From: SIG78 sp045635745
GTDB lineage: Bacteria; Verrucomicrobiota; Lentisphaeria; Victivallales; Victivallaceae
Assembly (NCBI GenBank): GCA_045635745.1
Contig: JAZTWG010000018.1
Span: 1 to 64,000, forward strand
Reading direction: 5' to 3'
DNA length: 64,000 nt
The notes below the pieces were generated by a model. That model saw only the letters and a program-made list of their open reading frames with translations. It ran no database searches and was not told where the DNA came from. Below are positions 16,814-25,534 of this stretch, one piece after another. The position numbers and the translations under genes are program-made. Position 1 is the stretch's first letter. Each line of letters opens with the position of its first letter.

Positions 16814-17602
16814 TTGAAGAGTTGTTGTTCCGGCATAACCGCCCTCGGCAGCGGCTCCAGCGGCAATGCCTTTGTACTGCACAGCAAGCACGGCAATTAC
16901 CTGATTGATGCGGGTTTTTCGCGCAAAGAACTGTGCAAACGCATGGCTTTGTGCGATATTGCTCCGGAATCGGTCCGCGGCATACTTATATCGCATGAGC
17001 ACAGCGATCATGTAAAGGGCTGCCGGGTCTTTGCCGACGAGTTCGATATTCCTGCTTATGTGGCCTGCGGGGTAACGGATTATCTGGATAAAAAAAATCA
17101 GCTGCCGCGGAAAGTGGTGGAATTCATGCCCGGCAGCAGTTTTGAATTGCCCGGAGTGCAGGTCAAACCCTTCAAAGTTTCACACGATGCCCTGGAGCCG
17201 GTGGGCTTCAATTTTCTGATCAACGAAAACCGCATTGCAGTTGCCACCGACCTGGGGTGCATGGAAAAAGCCATCGTCAACGAACTTTATAATGCTGATA
17301 TTCTGGTGTTGGAAGCCAATTACGATCTGAAAATGCTGTTGGAATCCGACCGTAAAAATTCCCTCAAACACCGTATCATGGGGCGGGCGGGCCATCTGGA
17401 TAACCGCACTACGGCCGAATGTCTCAAAGAGCTGCTCGGGCCCCGCACCCGCGCGCTGCTGCTGGCCCATATCAGCAGCGAGTGCAATGACCGGCAGCTG
17501 CTCAAAGAGATCATCGATCAGGAATTGAATCGGCTCGAACGTCAGGATATACAAATGCGGCTGCTGTACCAGGATGATCCTGATGTGGGCTGTTATACAT
17601 GA
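16814..17602 (+). CDS. Metallo-beta-lactamase-fold hydrolase, YycJ/WalJ-like
   Basis: A 262-aa protein with the N-terminal signature LGSGSSGNAFVL and the metal-binding HEHSDH motif of the YycJ branch of MBL-fold nucleases/phosphodiesterases. Later ligands include His in KVSHDALEP and Asp in VATDLG. The start is a TTG at 16814, supported by AAAGGAG ten bases upstream and by the family's normal N-terminus. Twenty bases separate it from the zinc-ribbon kinase-like gene. Confidence 0.8.
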   Translation: MKSCCSGITALGSGSSGNAFVLHSKHGNYLIDAGFSRKELCKRMALCDIAPESVRGILISHEHSDHVKGCRVFADEFDIPAYVACGVTDYLDKKNQLPRKVVEFMPGSSFELPGVQVKPFKVSHDALEPVGFNFLINENRIAVATDLGCMEKAIVNELYNADILVLEANYDLKMLLESDRKNSLKHRIMGRAGHLDNRTTAECLKELLGPRTRALLLAHISSECNDRQLLKEIIDQELNRLERQDIQMRLLYQDDPDVGCYT

Positions 17603-17622
17603 AACAAGGATAATACAAAACT

Positions 17623-18618
17623 ATGGAACTGGAAGAACTGCAGAGAATTGCCGGATTGATACCGCCTGTGAAAGATGAAGACGGCAACGCCATTGACTTT
17701 AAGATCCTCTGCCGGCATTGCGGCTCAGAATTACAGGTTGGCAATATCAAACCGCTGACCAGAACGATCTGTCCGGAGTGCCATCAGGCATTGATAATAC
17801 CGCAGTTTTTTGCCGATCTGCTGATCGAACGTTTCTGTCCTCAGGCTCTGGATAATTTTGTGGCCAAAGCCTACTCGCCGGTACTGAACCGCGATGTGGC
17901 ACTCAAGATCAGCAAAGCAGCTGCCGAAACTTTAAGCGGCGTAAGATTGCTGGATAACGCCCGCACATTGAACATCATCGACCACCCCGGGATCATGCCG
18001 ATTCTGGATGGCGGAATCTGGAACAATTACGCCTATTATGTCATGCCGTGGATGGAACGCGGAACACTGGCTGATGTGCTGAAACTGCCTGCTGATGATC
18101 AGTTCACCACCCGCCAGACCATTAATCTGGCAGTGCGTCTGGCCCAGGCATTGCACACCGCCGAAAAGCGGGGATTCGGGCATTATGATCTGTGTCCGGG
18201 CAATATATTGATCAATCAGGAGTGGATGGGGCATTTGACCAACTTCCGGAGACTGGATGAATATGTGGACTTCACCGACGATCAGGAAAATCTCAAACGC
18301 TTTGATAACTGGCGTTATTTCAGCAGCGAGATTCTTACCGGCGCCACCCCCGGTATTGATGATGATATTTTCAGTTTCGGCCTGATCCTTTACGAGCTTC
18401 TGACCGGCAGATATGCTTTCGGCAATGTGGAATCCCCCGGTGAATTGCTCGATCTGCATCACCACACCCCGGATTGCGGAGCTGTACGGCATCACCCGGT
18501 AGGCAACCACGAAATATCGCTTTTGATACACGATATGCTCTCCGATAATCCGGCGCAGCGTCCCAAATACGACAAAATAGTGGAAGTATTTGAAAAGCGC
18601 TTTGAAGAATTGCTGTAA
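17623..18618 (+). CDS. Zinc-ribbon Ser/Thr kinase-like protein, probable pseudokinase
   Basis: 331 aa. An N-terminal zinc ribbon is formed by Cys30, Cys33, Cys50 and Cys53. A kinase fold follows: the ATP-anchoring lysine is kept (VALKIS, Lys95), but the glycine loop is not recognisable, the catalytic loop reads GHYDLCPGN (HRD to HYD, Asp189 kept, the following Lys replaced by Cys191), and the metal-binding DFG is NFR (Asn207). This pattern implies weak or no phosphotransfer and a regulatory or scaffold role. It lies 20 bp after the MBL-fold gene. Two related zinc-ribbon kinases that look active lie 6-7 kb downstream. Confidence 0.75.
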   Translation: MELEELQRIAGLIPPVKDEDGNAIDFKILCRHCGSELQVGNIKPLTRTICPECHQALIIPQFFADLLIERFCPQALDNFVAKAYSPVLNRDVALKISKAAAETLSGVRLLDNARTLNIIDHPGIMPILDGGIWNNYAYYVMPWMERGTLADVLKLPADDQFTTRQTINLAVRLAQALHTAEKRGFGHYDLCPGNILINQEWMGHLTNFRRLDEYVDFTDDQENLKRFDNWRYFSSEILTGATPGIDDDIFSFGLILYELLTGRYAFGNVESPGELLDLHHHTPDCGAVRHHPVGNHEISLLIHDMLSDNPAQRPKYDKIVEVFEKRFEELL

Positions 18619-18689
18619 GATTTTATTATAAAAATCTCCGGCAATAAAAAAATGGGTGTTGTTTTATTTTGATGATATACTGAAAACAA

Positions 18690-18732
18690 GATATTATGAG
18701 AGACGCAAGAGGTCTCTCATAATATCTTTTTA
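18690..18732. terminator. Bidirectional intrinsic terminator
   Basis: A perfect 15-bp stem, GATATTATGAGAGAC (18690-18704) with GTCTCTCATAATATC (18712-18726), has a 7-base loop and is followed by TTTTTAT. It lies between the convergent pseudokinase and the 1255-aa secreted protein and could end both transcripts. Confidence 0.85.
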
Positions 18733-18749
18733 TATTCAATCAACAGTAA

Positions 18750-21700
18750 TTATTTTACCATATTGCTCAAGGTCACAGTTTTGCCGTCGGCAAGGTTGCG
18801 GACAACAGTCTTGACTTTGCCGACTTTCATATTTACTGCAGCAATATCACTTATGACCAGTTTGCCATTGGCATCAGTTGTGTAGAAGTCACTTCCGGGC
18901 AGGCGGTTGCCGGCGGCATCGCTCATGGAAACTTCCAGCGGGATATACGCCTTGACCGGCTGCCCGGCGTTATCGACCACCTGAATGGTCAGAGTAAACT
19001 CTTTGCCGCGTTCAGTTATGGTCTGCTCCACATTGGTTTTGGCAATGGCTTTATCCAGCAGCAGCACCAGAGCGCCGTCGCCGGGAGCAAGATCGACCTT
19101 GTAAGTAACATTTTTGCCGCTGCGCTTCAGTCCGACAGCCTTATGCTTTACCAGATCGTAAGCTGCCGCGGCATTACTCTTTACCGTAACACTGCCGGAA
19201 TTGGCAAGACCTTTTTCCATGACCCGGCCCCATTGACCGAGATAATCGCCGAACGTGCGCTTATCATTGATGGCAAAGACATAGTCAGCGCCTTCAATAC
19301 CGCGGCGGTAAAGCACGATATCCTGATTGCTCGCACTCATGGGCGAAGTGTAGATACCCTTGAGTTTGTCGGCAATCTCTTTACCCAGCGCCTGCAGCGC
19401 TTTTTTGCTGCCTGCCGGATCGGCGGTGCGGCGGGCAATCGATTTTATCCGCCAATCGACCATCAGCGCGGGAGTGGTGTATTCATCCCCGACAATAATA
19501 ACACCTTTTTTCTGCAATTCCTGCAATTTGGCAAGAATATCTTTGGTCAGCACTTCCGCACCGGGCACAAACAGCACCTGCGGGAGAACTTCGACTTTAT
19601 TATTCAAAAAGTGTTCTTCATAATAGATTTTCGGCTGCCAATGCGCCCATTGCAGCGCCAGATGCAGATCGGCTGCCCACTTGTTGCTCCAGCCCTGGGC
19701 GAACAGACCGGGCGAGTAGAGACTTGCCGAATAGCTTTCCAGAATTGCCACCTCCGGAATGTATTCCGGCACCGTTTTCAGCATCGGGCCCAACGGCTTG
19801 ACAAGGTAGTTCATGACCTTTTTGAATTCGGCCTTGGTCTGACTGTTGGTATAACGGTAGGAGTGATTTTCCGGTGCAAAGAGCGAACCGGAACCGTGAT
19901 ACATGATCGCATCCAGACGGCGCGAGAGTTTGCTCCACAATGCTTCGCGCAGAATATCAGGCGGGATAGTCACAAATTTGGCATTGGCTTCTCTGTTCAT
20001 CCATTCAGGGGGATTATCAACCTTGATATTCAAGGGCGCCACCTGACTGCGGTAGCAGATGATCTGGGTCATGCTGGAAATCTTCTGACCGGGATTGCCA
20101 TCAGCCATTGCCGCCACTTCGTCGGTAGCTTGAGCAATCTTGATGGGATCCGGATAAGCATATGTCCATTGCCCGAGCATATCCACATTACCGCCGGATC
20201 CCCACAGCGGCGGAACGCGTACAGCAGGATCGTAAAAGGTAAAGAAATTTTTGCGTTTGATATTTTTGTGCAGAGTATCGTGCAGAAGCGTGTGCAGCGG
20301 GTTCCAACCGTCACCCTCTTTCCAGAACCAGCGGTAAAAGACCAGTTCCGGATCTGTTTCATCCATAATGCGGTTCCACGGAAAATTGGGAGTGCTTTTG
20401 TGCGAAACAGGATACTTGCCGTTGACTTTTTTAGGTATATCATAGCCGGCAAACTTTTTGAAATTCGCCGGTTCCACGCCGCCGAATGAGGGATTGGAGC
20501 TGTCGCGCACCTCGCTGTTGAGCAGCACAGCGCCCCAGCCCGGATGATCGCCGATGACCTTGGCTATACTTTCGGCCGCAGCGGCAAATTCGGCACGGGC
20601 CGCAGGATTGGAGGCTTCAAGATTGTCTCGACCGTATAACTTGCCCTGCCGGTTGGTTCGCAAATAGCGCTTGCCCAGCAGAAAACGGTACTTGGTCACC
20701 ACCGAACTGTAAGCGTACAACCCATGACGCATCATACGGTCAAGCCGCTGGATCAACTCCGGACGCATAGCCATGGAAGCCATGCCGCGGATGGGAAAGA
20801 TGCCGACACTCTGATGCGTAAACCCCAGATCTTTGACCCATGCCATATTCTGACCGCCCCACAGCACCACCGGCAGCGCATCGCCGGGAGCTGGGACCAC
20901 GGTTACAGAATAAGACCCGGCCGCGATCTCTTTGCCCGCAGAGTTGCGGACAGTAAATGCTGCCGGGTAGTCTTTTTCCAGCAAATAGGCGTTCAGTTCA
21001 AACGCCACTTTTACTGAATCTTTTGCAGGAATCAGATCAACTTTTTTTTTTGCGGGTTCAAGCCCGGCGATCTTCATTTCAACTTCCACATTTTCCAGCG
21101 GAGTGGTTGCGGAATTTATCACATCCACCACCGCCACCGGAGTTTCGCCGCGTTCGAAAACCTGCCGGTGCATGGCGCTGGGCGCAACGGCCACCGGAGT
21201 GAATTCGGCTTCTTTGAGGATCACTTTTTTAATAGAACCGCCGAAGGGGTAATAGTTGGAGCCATGACGGTCGCCGATCGTGGTGGGCAGATTGGCCGGT
21301 GCCAGACTGCCGGCTGGCACCACACATTCTCCGACAACCTTGCCGTCGAGCGAAAACACAACCTTGCCGGTAGCGGTAAAGAGCATTTTCACCGTGTAGT
21401 ATTTATCCATTGTCAGCGGAATATCTTTGGAGTAAACTTCCACGCTGTTTTTGCCGAAACCGAACGCAGCAGCAAAACGGTATTTACCCGCGCCGCGGGG
21501 CTGGATATTAAGCATAAACCCGGTATGCCGCGGCATATCTTTGGGGGTATTGCCGGGGCGGGCAACATATTTGCAGTCAATGATCATGGAAGGATTGCTT
21601 CTGAAACGTTTGAACTGACTGCTCAAGGCAAATTCAGCTTCCAGCTCAAAAGCCCGCGCCGGAGTATTATTTACGTCAATATCTTTAGTAGAGATCCCGC

Positions 21701-22517
21701 CACTGAGTGCCACATCGCCGCCCATGACCACGAGCGCCCCATCAGCAATCTTGGTATTTTTGCCGCGGATAAACATATTTTTGCAGGTATCGGCCTTGCT
21801 GAAATCCCAGTTGGCCAGCACCGTGCCGGGAGCGATCGAACGATCCTTGAGATCGCCGATGACCACCTTGTGCAGCGTACCGTTCAGCGGGTGATAGCTG
21901 GAGCCGATCCGGTTGCCGAATGCGGTAAGATTTCCCGCTGCAGCAATATTACCTTCAGGCACAGAAACCCGGCTGATAAGTTTGCCATCCAGATAATAAC
22001 TCACCTTGCCGGCGACATCAAAGTCAATTTCAATATGGTACTTTTTACCGATCTGCAGCGATATGAGGTTACTGCAGACTTCTACACTCTTATCGCCGAA
22101 TCCGAACGCAGTGTAAATGCGGTACATTTTGCCGACCGGACGCAGCATGATCGAAAAACCTTTGTGATATTTCTGCTGTTTGTCGTTTGGCAAACTTATG
22201 TATTTATTGTCAAAGATATAGCGGGATACCATTCCTTTGGGCGCCGCGGCCAGAGTAAAATCGGCTTCAAAGGTAAATGCCCCGGCCGGAGAGAACTCCT
22301 TGCGGACACCTCTGCTGCTGACAGCCTGGGTGCTGACGGCTCCGCCGGCAGTGGTCAGGCCCTTTTCGTCAAGCACGGCTTTGCCGCGCAACTGCAGCAC
22401 CGAAGTTTTGGTGAGTACATCTTTCTGCGTAAAATCCAACTCAACACCGGCGGCATTTACCACCACAGCGCCGATGAGCAGAAACGCAGACAATGCGGAC
22501 GAAAAAAGTTTTTTCAT
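18750..22517 (-). CDS. Secreted multidomain protein with two LamG-like domains and a GH42-like barrel
   Basis: 1255 aa with a clear signal peptide (MKKLFSSALSAFLLIGAVVVNA). Two homologous LamG/concanavalin-like domains (about 27-230 and 230-455) precede an Ig-like segment, then a probable alpha/beta barrel (about 555-900), a flavodoxin-like segment (about 950-1060; EVAILESYSAS...VLFVPGAEVL) and a C-terminal Ig-like domain. The barrel-plus-flavodoxin order resembles GH42 beta-galactosidases, but catalytic glutamates cannot be assigned with confidence; the Glu in LLNSEVRD is a candidate. Probably polysaccharide-binding or degrading. It follows the HEAT protein by 22 bp with AAGGAAG before the ATG. 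Confidence 0.7.
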   Translation of the reverse strand: MKKLFSSALSAFLLIGAVVVNAAGVELDFTQKDVLTKTSVLQLRGKAVLDEKGLTTAGGAVSTQAVSSRGVRKEFSPAGAFTFEADFTLAAAPKGMVSRYIFDNKYISLPNDKQQKYHKGFSIMLRPVGKMYRIYTAFGFGDKSVEVCSNLISLQIGKKYHIEIDFDVAGKVSYYLDGKLISRVSVPEGNIAAAGNLTAFGNRIGSSYHPLNGTLHKVVIGDLKDRSIAPGTVLANWDFSKADTCKNMFIRGKNTKIADGALVVMGGDVALSGGISTKDIDVNNTPARAFELEAEFALSSQFKRFRSNPSMIIDCKYVARPGNTPKDMPRHTGFMLNIQPRGAGKYRFAAAFGFGKNSVEVYSKDIPLTMDKYYTVKMLFTATGKVVFSLDGKVVGECVVPAGSLAPANLPTTIGDRHGSNYYPFGGSIKKVILKEAEFTPVAVAPSAMHRQVFERGETPVAVVDVINSATTPLENVEVEMKIAGLEPAKKKVDLIPAKDSVKVAFELNAYLLEKDYPAAFTVRNSAGKEIAAGSYSVTVVPAPGDALPVVLWGGQNMAWVKDLGFTHQSVGIFPIRGMASMAMRPELIQRLDRMMRHGLYAYSSVVTKYRFLLGKRYLRTNRQGKLYGRDNLEASNPAARAEFAAAAESIAKVIGDHPGWGAVLLNSEVRDSSNPSFGGVEPANFKKFAGYDIPKKVNGKYPVSHKSTPNFPWNRIMDETDPELVFYRWFWKEGDGWNPLHTLLHDTLHKNIKRKNFFTFYDPAVRVPPLWGSGGNVDMLGQWTYAYPDPIKIAQATDEVAAMADGNPGQKISSMTQIICYRSQVAPLNIKVDNPPEWMNREANAKFVTIPPDILREALWSKLSRRLDAIMYHGSGSLFAPENHSYRYTNSQTKAEFKKVMNYLVKPLGPMLKTVPEYIPEVAILESYSASLYSPGLFAQGWSNKWAADLHLALQWAHWQPKIYYEEHFLNNKVEVLPQVLFVPGAEVLTKDILAKLQELQKKGVIIVGDEYTTPALMVDWRIKSIARRTADPAGSKKALQALGKEIADKLKGIYTSPMSASNQDIVLYRRGIEGADYVFAINDKRTFGDYLGQWGRVMEKGLANSGSVTVKSNAAAAYDLVKHKAVGLKRSGKNVTYKVDLAPGDGALVLLLDKAIAKTNVEQTITERGKEFTLTIQVVDNAGQPVKAYIPLEVSMSDAAGNRLPGSDFYTTDANGKLVISDIAAVNMKVGKVKTVVRNLADGKTVTLSNMVK

Positions 22518-22539
22518 GTTTTTGCTTCCTTATAGTATG

Positions 22540-23427
22540 TTATTTAAGAATTTCCACATGTATCGGGTGGGTGATACCGCCGGCATTGGCTACATCGCCA
22601 ATACGCACCGCCAGTACATTTTCCTGCCCCCAGGCAACTTCTTTGGTGCAATCCACGGCAAAGCGCTTGCCGACACCGGCCTGACCTTCGTCATGACAGC
22701 CCAGATATTTGCCGTTGAGCCACACCCATGCTGATTCATCTACACCTTTGAAGATGATTTCCACCGCAGTATGATCCATTTTTTCGGGCATACGGAACTT
22801 CATGCGGTACCAGGCGATGCCGTCATAGTCATCAACCCCCTGGAATTCCCAATAGCCCATATCCATTTTGCGCCATTTTTTATCGTTGAAACGGGGCTTG
22901 AAATAACCTTTGTTATGGCCATCCTGTTTGGGGTCAACAGCAAAATTCCAGCCTTTGGTCGGCAGATCAATCGTTTTGACCACCACCACGTCGTGATCCC
23001 ATGTGTGGTCGTTGCGGATAAGTTTGATTTCGCGCTGGAATGGCCACGAGGCTTTAACCGCAATATGCCGGATATCAGAAGTTTGGGCATTGGCAGCGAC
23101 TTTTTCCAGCAAAGGCTGCACCTCTTTGGGTGCTTTTTTCGACAGACCGGCCAGCGCTTCTGCAGCGGTATACTGCACCGAAGCATCGGAGTCATCAATA
23201 CTTTTGGCCAACTGCGGAATCGCCTTCACGCCATCGGCTTTCACCAGCAGATAAAGTGCATAACGGCGGATTTCCGGATCTTTGTCATTCAGGTACTGCC
23301 GGAAGCTTTCCGGATTTTTCTCAATGGCGCTGCGGAACGCCTGACGCGCCCGGATCTGAGCATTTGCCGACACAACAGCAATACTGCCTAAAAGCACAAT
23401 TGCCGCAGTAAAAATTTTCAACTGCAT
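22540..23427 (-). CDS. Secreted HEAT-repeat protein with GH2-type sugar-binding domain
   Basis: 295 aa. After a signal peptide, residues about 35-130 form HEAT/PBS-lyase-like helical repeats (DPEIRRYALYLLVKADG). The C-terminal half is a jelly-roll resembling the N-terminal sugar-binding domain of GH2 enzymes (WYRMKFRMPE, VWLNGKYLG, ENVLAVRIGD). It has no catalytic barrel, so a binding or adaptor role is likely. ATG 23427 has GGAG seven bases upstream. First gene of a two-gene operon with the 1255-aa protein, which it may accompany at the cell surface. Confidence 0.75.
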   Translation of the reverse strand: MQLKIFTAAIVLLGSIAVVSANAQIRARQAFRSAIEKNPESFRQYLNDKDPEIRRYALYLLVKADGVKAIPQLAKSIDDSDASVQYTAAEALAGLSKKAPKEVQPLLEKVAANAQTSDIRHIAVKASWPFQREIKLIRNDHTWDHDVVVVKTIDLPTKGWNFAVDPKQDGHNKGYFKPRFNDKKWRKMDMGYWEFQGVDDYDGIAWYRMKFRMPEKMDHTAVEIIFKGVDESAWVWLNGKYLGCHDEGQAGVGKRFAVDCTKEVAWGQENVLAVRIGDVANAGGITHPIHVEILK

Positions 23428-23486
23428 TTTTTTCTCCAACATAGGTTTTATGAATTAATTACAAATAGACCACAACCATTCTGCTT

Positions 23487-23515
23487 ATTATAACACGCTT
23501 TACTCTTTTTTGCAA
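23487..23515 (-). promoter_or_regulatory. Sigma-70-type promoter of the HEAT/LamG operon
   Basis: On the minus strand TTGCAA (23515-23510) and a perfect TATAAT (23492-23487) are 17 bp apart. The leader to the ATG at 23427 would be about 50 bases. Confidence 0.65.
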
Positions 23516-23602
23516 ATAATCTACCGGACAAAACTGCCTAAAAAAGTCTTACGTCAATCCGGAAATGATATTTTCTTAAACCGTCTCTCCGATGTTTCTC
23601 AG

Positions 23603-24134
23603 TGGGGCTGTTGCAAAAATGTCGATAGCCAACAGCAACAAGCGCGGTCAGCGCCCGTCTTCATTGTATTACGCCGAGGCAAGCCGCGTAACGGATGTGA
23701 GAGCAGTTTGCCGGATGCATTCCGGCAAACCCGGGGCAGCAAGCCGCGAGGTCGAACGGAGTGGAGCGCTAGGGATCCGGCGTTTGAGGACAACTTTGTG
23801 TGTTAACGCAAAGTTGCTTAAGGGGGCGGCAGCCCCCGCTCTAATTAAAAATCGCCAGGTATTTCACACTGGATATTGCTGCTGATTGAGCAAGGGTTTC
23901 CAAAGGGGCAATGCAATGCCCCTTTGGGATGTGCAAGGTCTGTTATATAGAATAATTCTGCAAGTTAAGCCGCACAAAAACAACATTGCATAAGTTATTG
24001 CTCAAACAAACCGTTTGCGGAAAAGACAGTTTATGGTTTGAATATTGGTAAACAAGCAATGTTTATTTATGAGATTGAGCAGAAACAATAGAAATAAAGA
24101 CTATTGCAAAATTTTGAGTTTTGCAACAGCCCCA
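23603..24134. mobile_element. 532-bp non-coding element bounded by 16-bp inverted repeats
   Basis: TGGGGCTGTTGCAAAA at 23603-23618 is repeated exactly in reverse at 24119-24134. Inside are several perfect hairpins: GTTTGCCGGA with TCCGGCAAAC (23706-23730), CAACTTTG with CAAAGTTG (23791-23816), GGGGGC with GCCCCC (23822-23837) and CCAAAGGGGCA with TGCCCCTTTGG (23900-23927). The right end has a second TTGCAAAA/TTTTGCAA pair (24104-24126). No transposase frame is present and no target duplication is evident. The CTGTTGCAAA core resembles ends of IS6-type insertion sequences, so a MITE-like or decayed element is likely. It accounts for most of the gene-free stretch 23428-24168. Confidence 0.6.
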
Positions 24135-24168
24135 ACCCGCATTGAGTTGGCTTTACAGACAAAAAAAA

Positions 24169-24245
24169 TGGTACACCCATAGGGATTTGAACCCCAAGCC
24201 TTCTGGTCCGTAGCCAGACGCTCTATCCAATTGAGCTATGGGTGC
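24169..24245 (-). tRNA. tRNA-Arg (anticodon ACG)
   Basis: On the minus strand the sequence folds as a complete cloverleaf: acceptor GCACCCA with TGGGTGT (one G-U end pair), D stem GCTC/GAGC, anticodon stem TCTGG/CCAGA with loop CTACGGA (anticodon ACG), and T arm TGGGG-TTCAAAT-CCCTA. The 3' CCA is encoded, and a run of eight Ts follows immediately. The 532-bp inverted-repeat element ends 34 bp downstream of its 3' end. Confidence 0.95.
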
Positions 24246-24458
24246 ACACTACAGAGTAACCACTCATTGGTGATCACATCATATAAAATACACCTGATTT
24301 TGTATTTTTCAAGTTTTTTTTGCAAGAATATGAGAAATTCTCTGAAAAAAACTATAAATAACGCAATTTTTCTGTAAAAATGCAATGCTGAAAAATATCA
24401 ATCTGCAGCAGCTTGGCCTGAACGGGCAATAAAATTGAAAAATAAAACCGGAAAAGTT

Positions 24459-24486
24459 TTGACATTTATTGGGAACGCGTTATATT
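24459..24486 (+). promoter_or_regulatory. Sigma-70-type promoter of the kinase genes
   Basis: A perfect TTGACA (24459-24464) and TATATT (24481-24486) are 16 bp apart. Transcription would start near 24493, giving a leader of about 37 bases before the ATG at 24530. The rest of the 24246-24529 gap is AT-rich with no other feature seen. Confidence 0.7.
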
Positions 24487-24529
24487 TAGCTTTATTGAGT
24501 TGGTTTTAGTAGTTTAAAGAGATCACCTT

Positions 24530-25516
24530 ATGTCTGATATTGATAAAACTGTTATTATGGATCCGGCGGGCACTGCACCAGCCTCGGAAGTCTGCCCGGT
24601 ATGCGGCACAGCCCTGGAACCGGATCAGAGTCAGGCAGACTTTCTGCGCTGTCCGACCTGCCGCTTTATGAAAAAACAGAAAATGATCATTGCTCCGGGC
24701 AATATCATTGCCAATAAATACCGTGTGCTTTCGCATTTGAACAGCGGCGGCTGCGGCGATCTTTTTCTCTGTCACCCCCTCAACGATGTTGCGGTGCGCT
24801 ATGTACTGAAAGTACTGCGTAATGCCGACAGCACCAACCGTAAACGTTTCCGGCGCGAAGCGGTGATCCTTTCTTCGATCCAAAACGAAGAACGTATTGC
24901 CAAAGTTTTTGATTTCTGGGAAAACGGCGACGACACATTTATCATTATGGAGTATATTGACGGGAAAAATCTCAAGCAGCTCAAAAAAGATTACGTTTTT
25001 GACGAACAGACCACTCTGACCATTGCACAGGAAACTGCCATTGCCCTGCAGTATATCTGGGAAAATTACTCAGTAATCCACCGGGATATCAAGCCGGAAA
25101 ATATTATGCTTGACGAAAAATTCTGCGTAAAACTGTTGGATTTCGGTCTTTCCAAACAATGTTCCGATGAAGACGAAACCAATATCACCATGGCTCGGTC
25201 CGGTCTTGGAACCCCGGGCTATATGAGTCCGGAACAGTATTCCGACGGTAAAAACGCCGACTTCCGCAGCGATATTTTTTCGCTGGGTGCCACCATGTTC
25301 TTTCTGCTGACCGGGCAGAAACCTTTCAATGGCCACTCGCCGATGGAAGTATATAACGATACATTGGCCAATTCGCCACCGATGATCAGCAGATTCGGCA
25401 ACTGCTGCTCCGGCGAATGTATGCAAATGATCCGCAAAATGATGCAGCGCGATCCCGATGACCGTTTTTATTCCTACGGAGAATTGATCGACGCCATGGA
25501 TCAGCTTATCCAATAA
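24530..25516 (+). CDS. Zinc-ribbon Ser/Thr protein kinase (catalytically complete)
   Basis: 328 aa, cytoplasmic. N-terminal zinc ribbon Cys22, Cys25, Cys41, Cys44, followed by a full Hanks-type kinase: Lys94 (VLKVL), His184-Arg185-Asp186 with IKPEN, Asp204 in DFG, and GTPGYMSPEQ in the activation segment. The glycine loop is degenerate (NSGGCGDLF). Expected to phosphorylate Ser/Thr on unknown partners. A strong promoter precedes it, and the giant kinase-ankyrin gene begins 18 bp later, so the two are probably made together. Confidence 0.88.
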   Translation: MSDIDKTVIMDPAGTAPASEVCPVCGTALEPDQSQADFLRCPTCRFMKKQKMIIAPGNIIANKYRVLSHLNSGGCGDLFLCHPLNDVAVRYVLKVLRNADSTNRKRFRREAVILSSIQNEERIAKVFDFWENGDDTFIIMEYIDGKNLKQLKKDYVFDEQTTLTIAQETAIALQYIWENYSVIHRDIKPENIMLDEKFCVKLLDFGLSKQCSDEDETNITMARSGLGTPGYMSPEQYSDGKNADFRSDIFSLGATMFFLLTGQKPFNGHSPMEVYNDTLANSPPMISRFGNCCSGECMQMIRKMMQRDPDDRFYSYGELIDAMDQLIQ

Positions 25517-25534
25517 AAAACAGCCGGGGGGTAT

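Noticed and set aside
23510..23885. Short plus-strand frames inside the inverted-repeat element
   Set aside because: They run through perfect hairpins and have no Shine-Dalgarno or recognisable protein; the region is better explained as a non-coding repeat.
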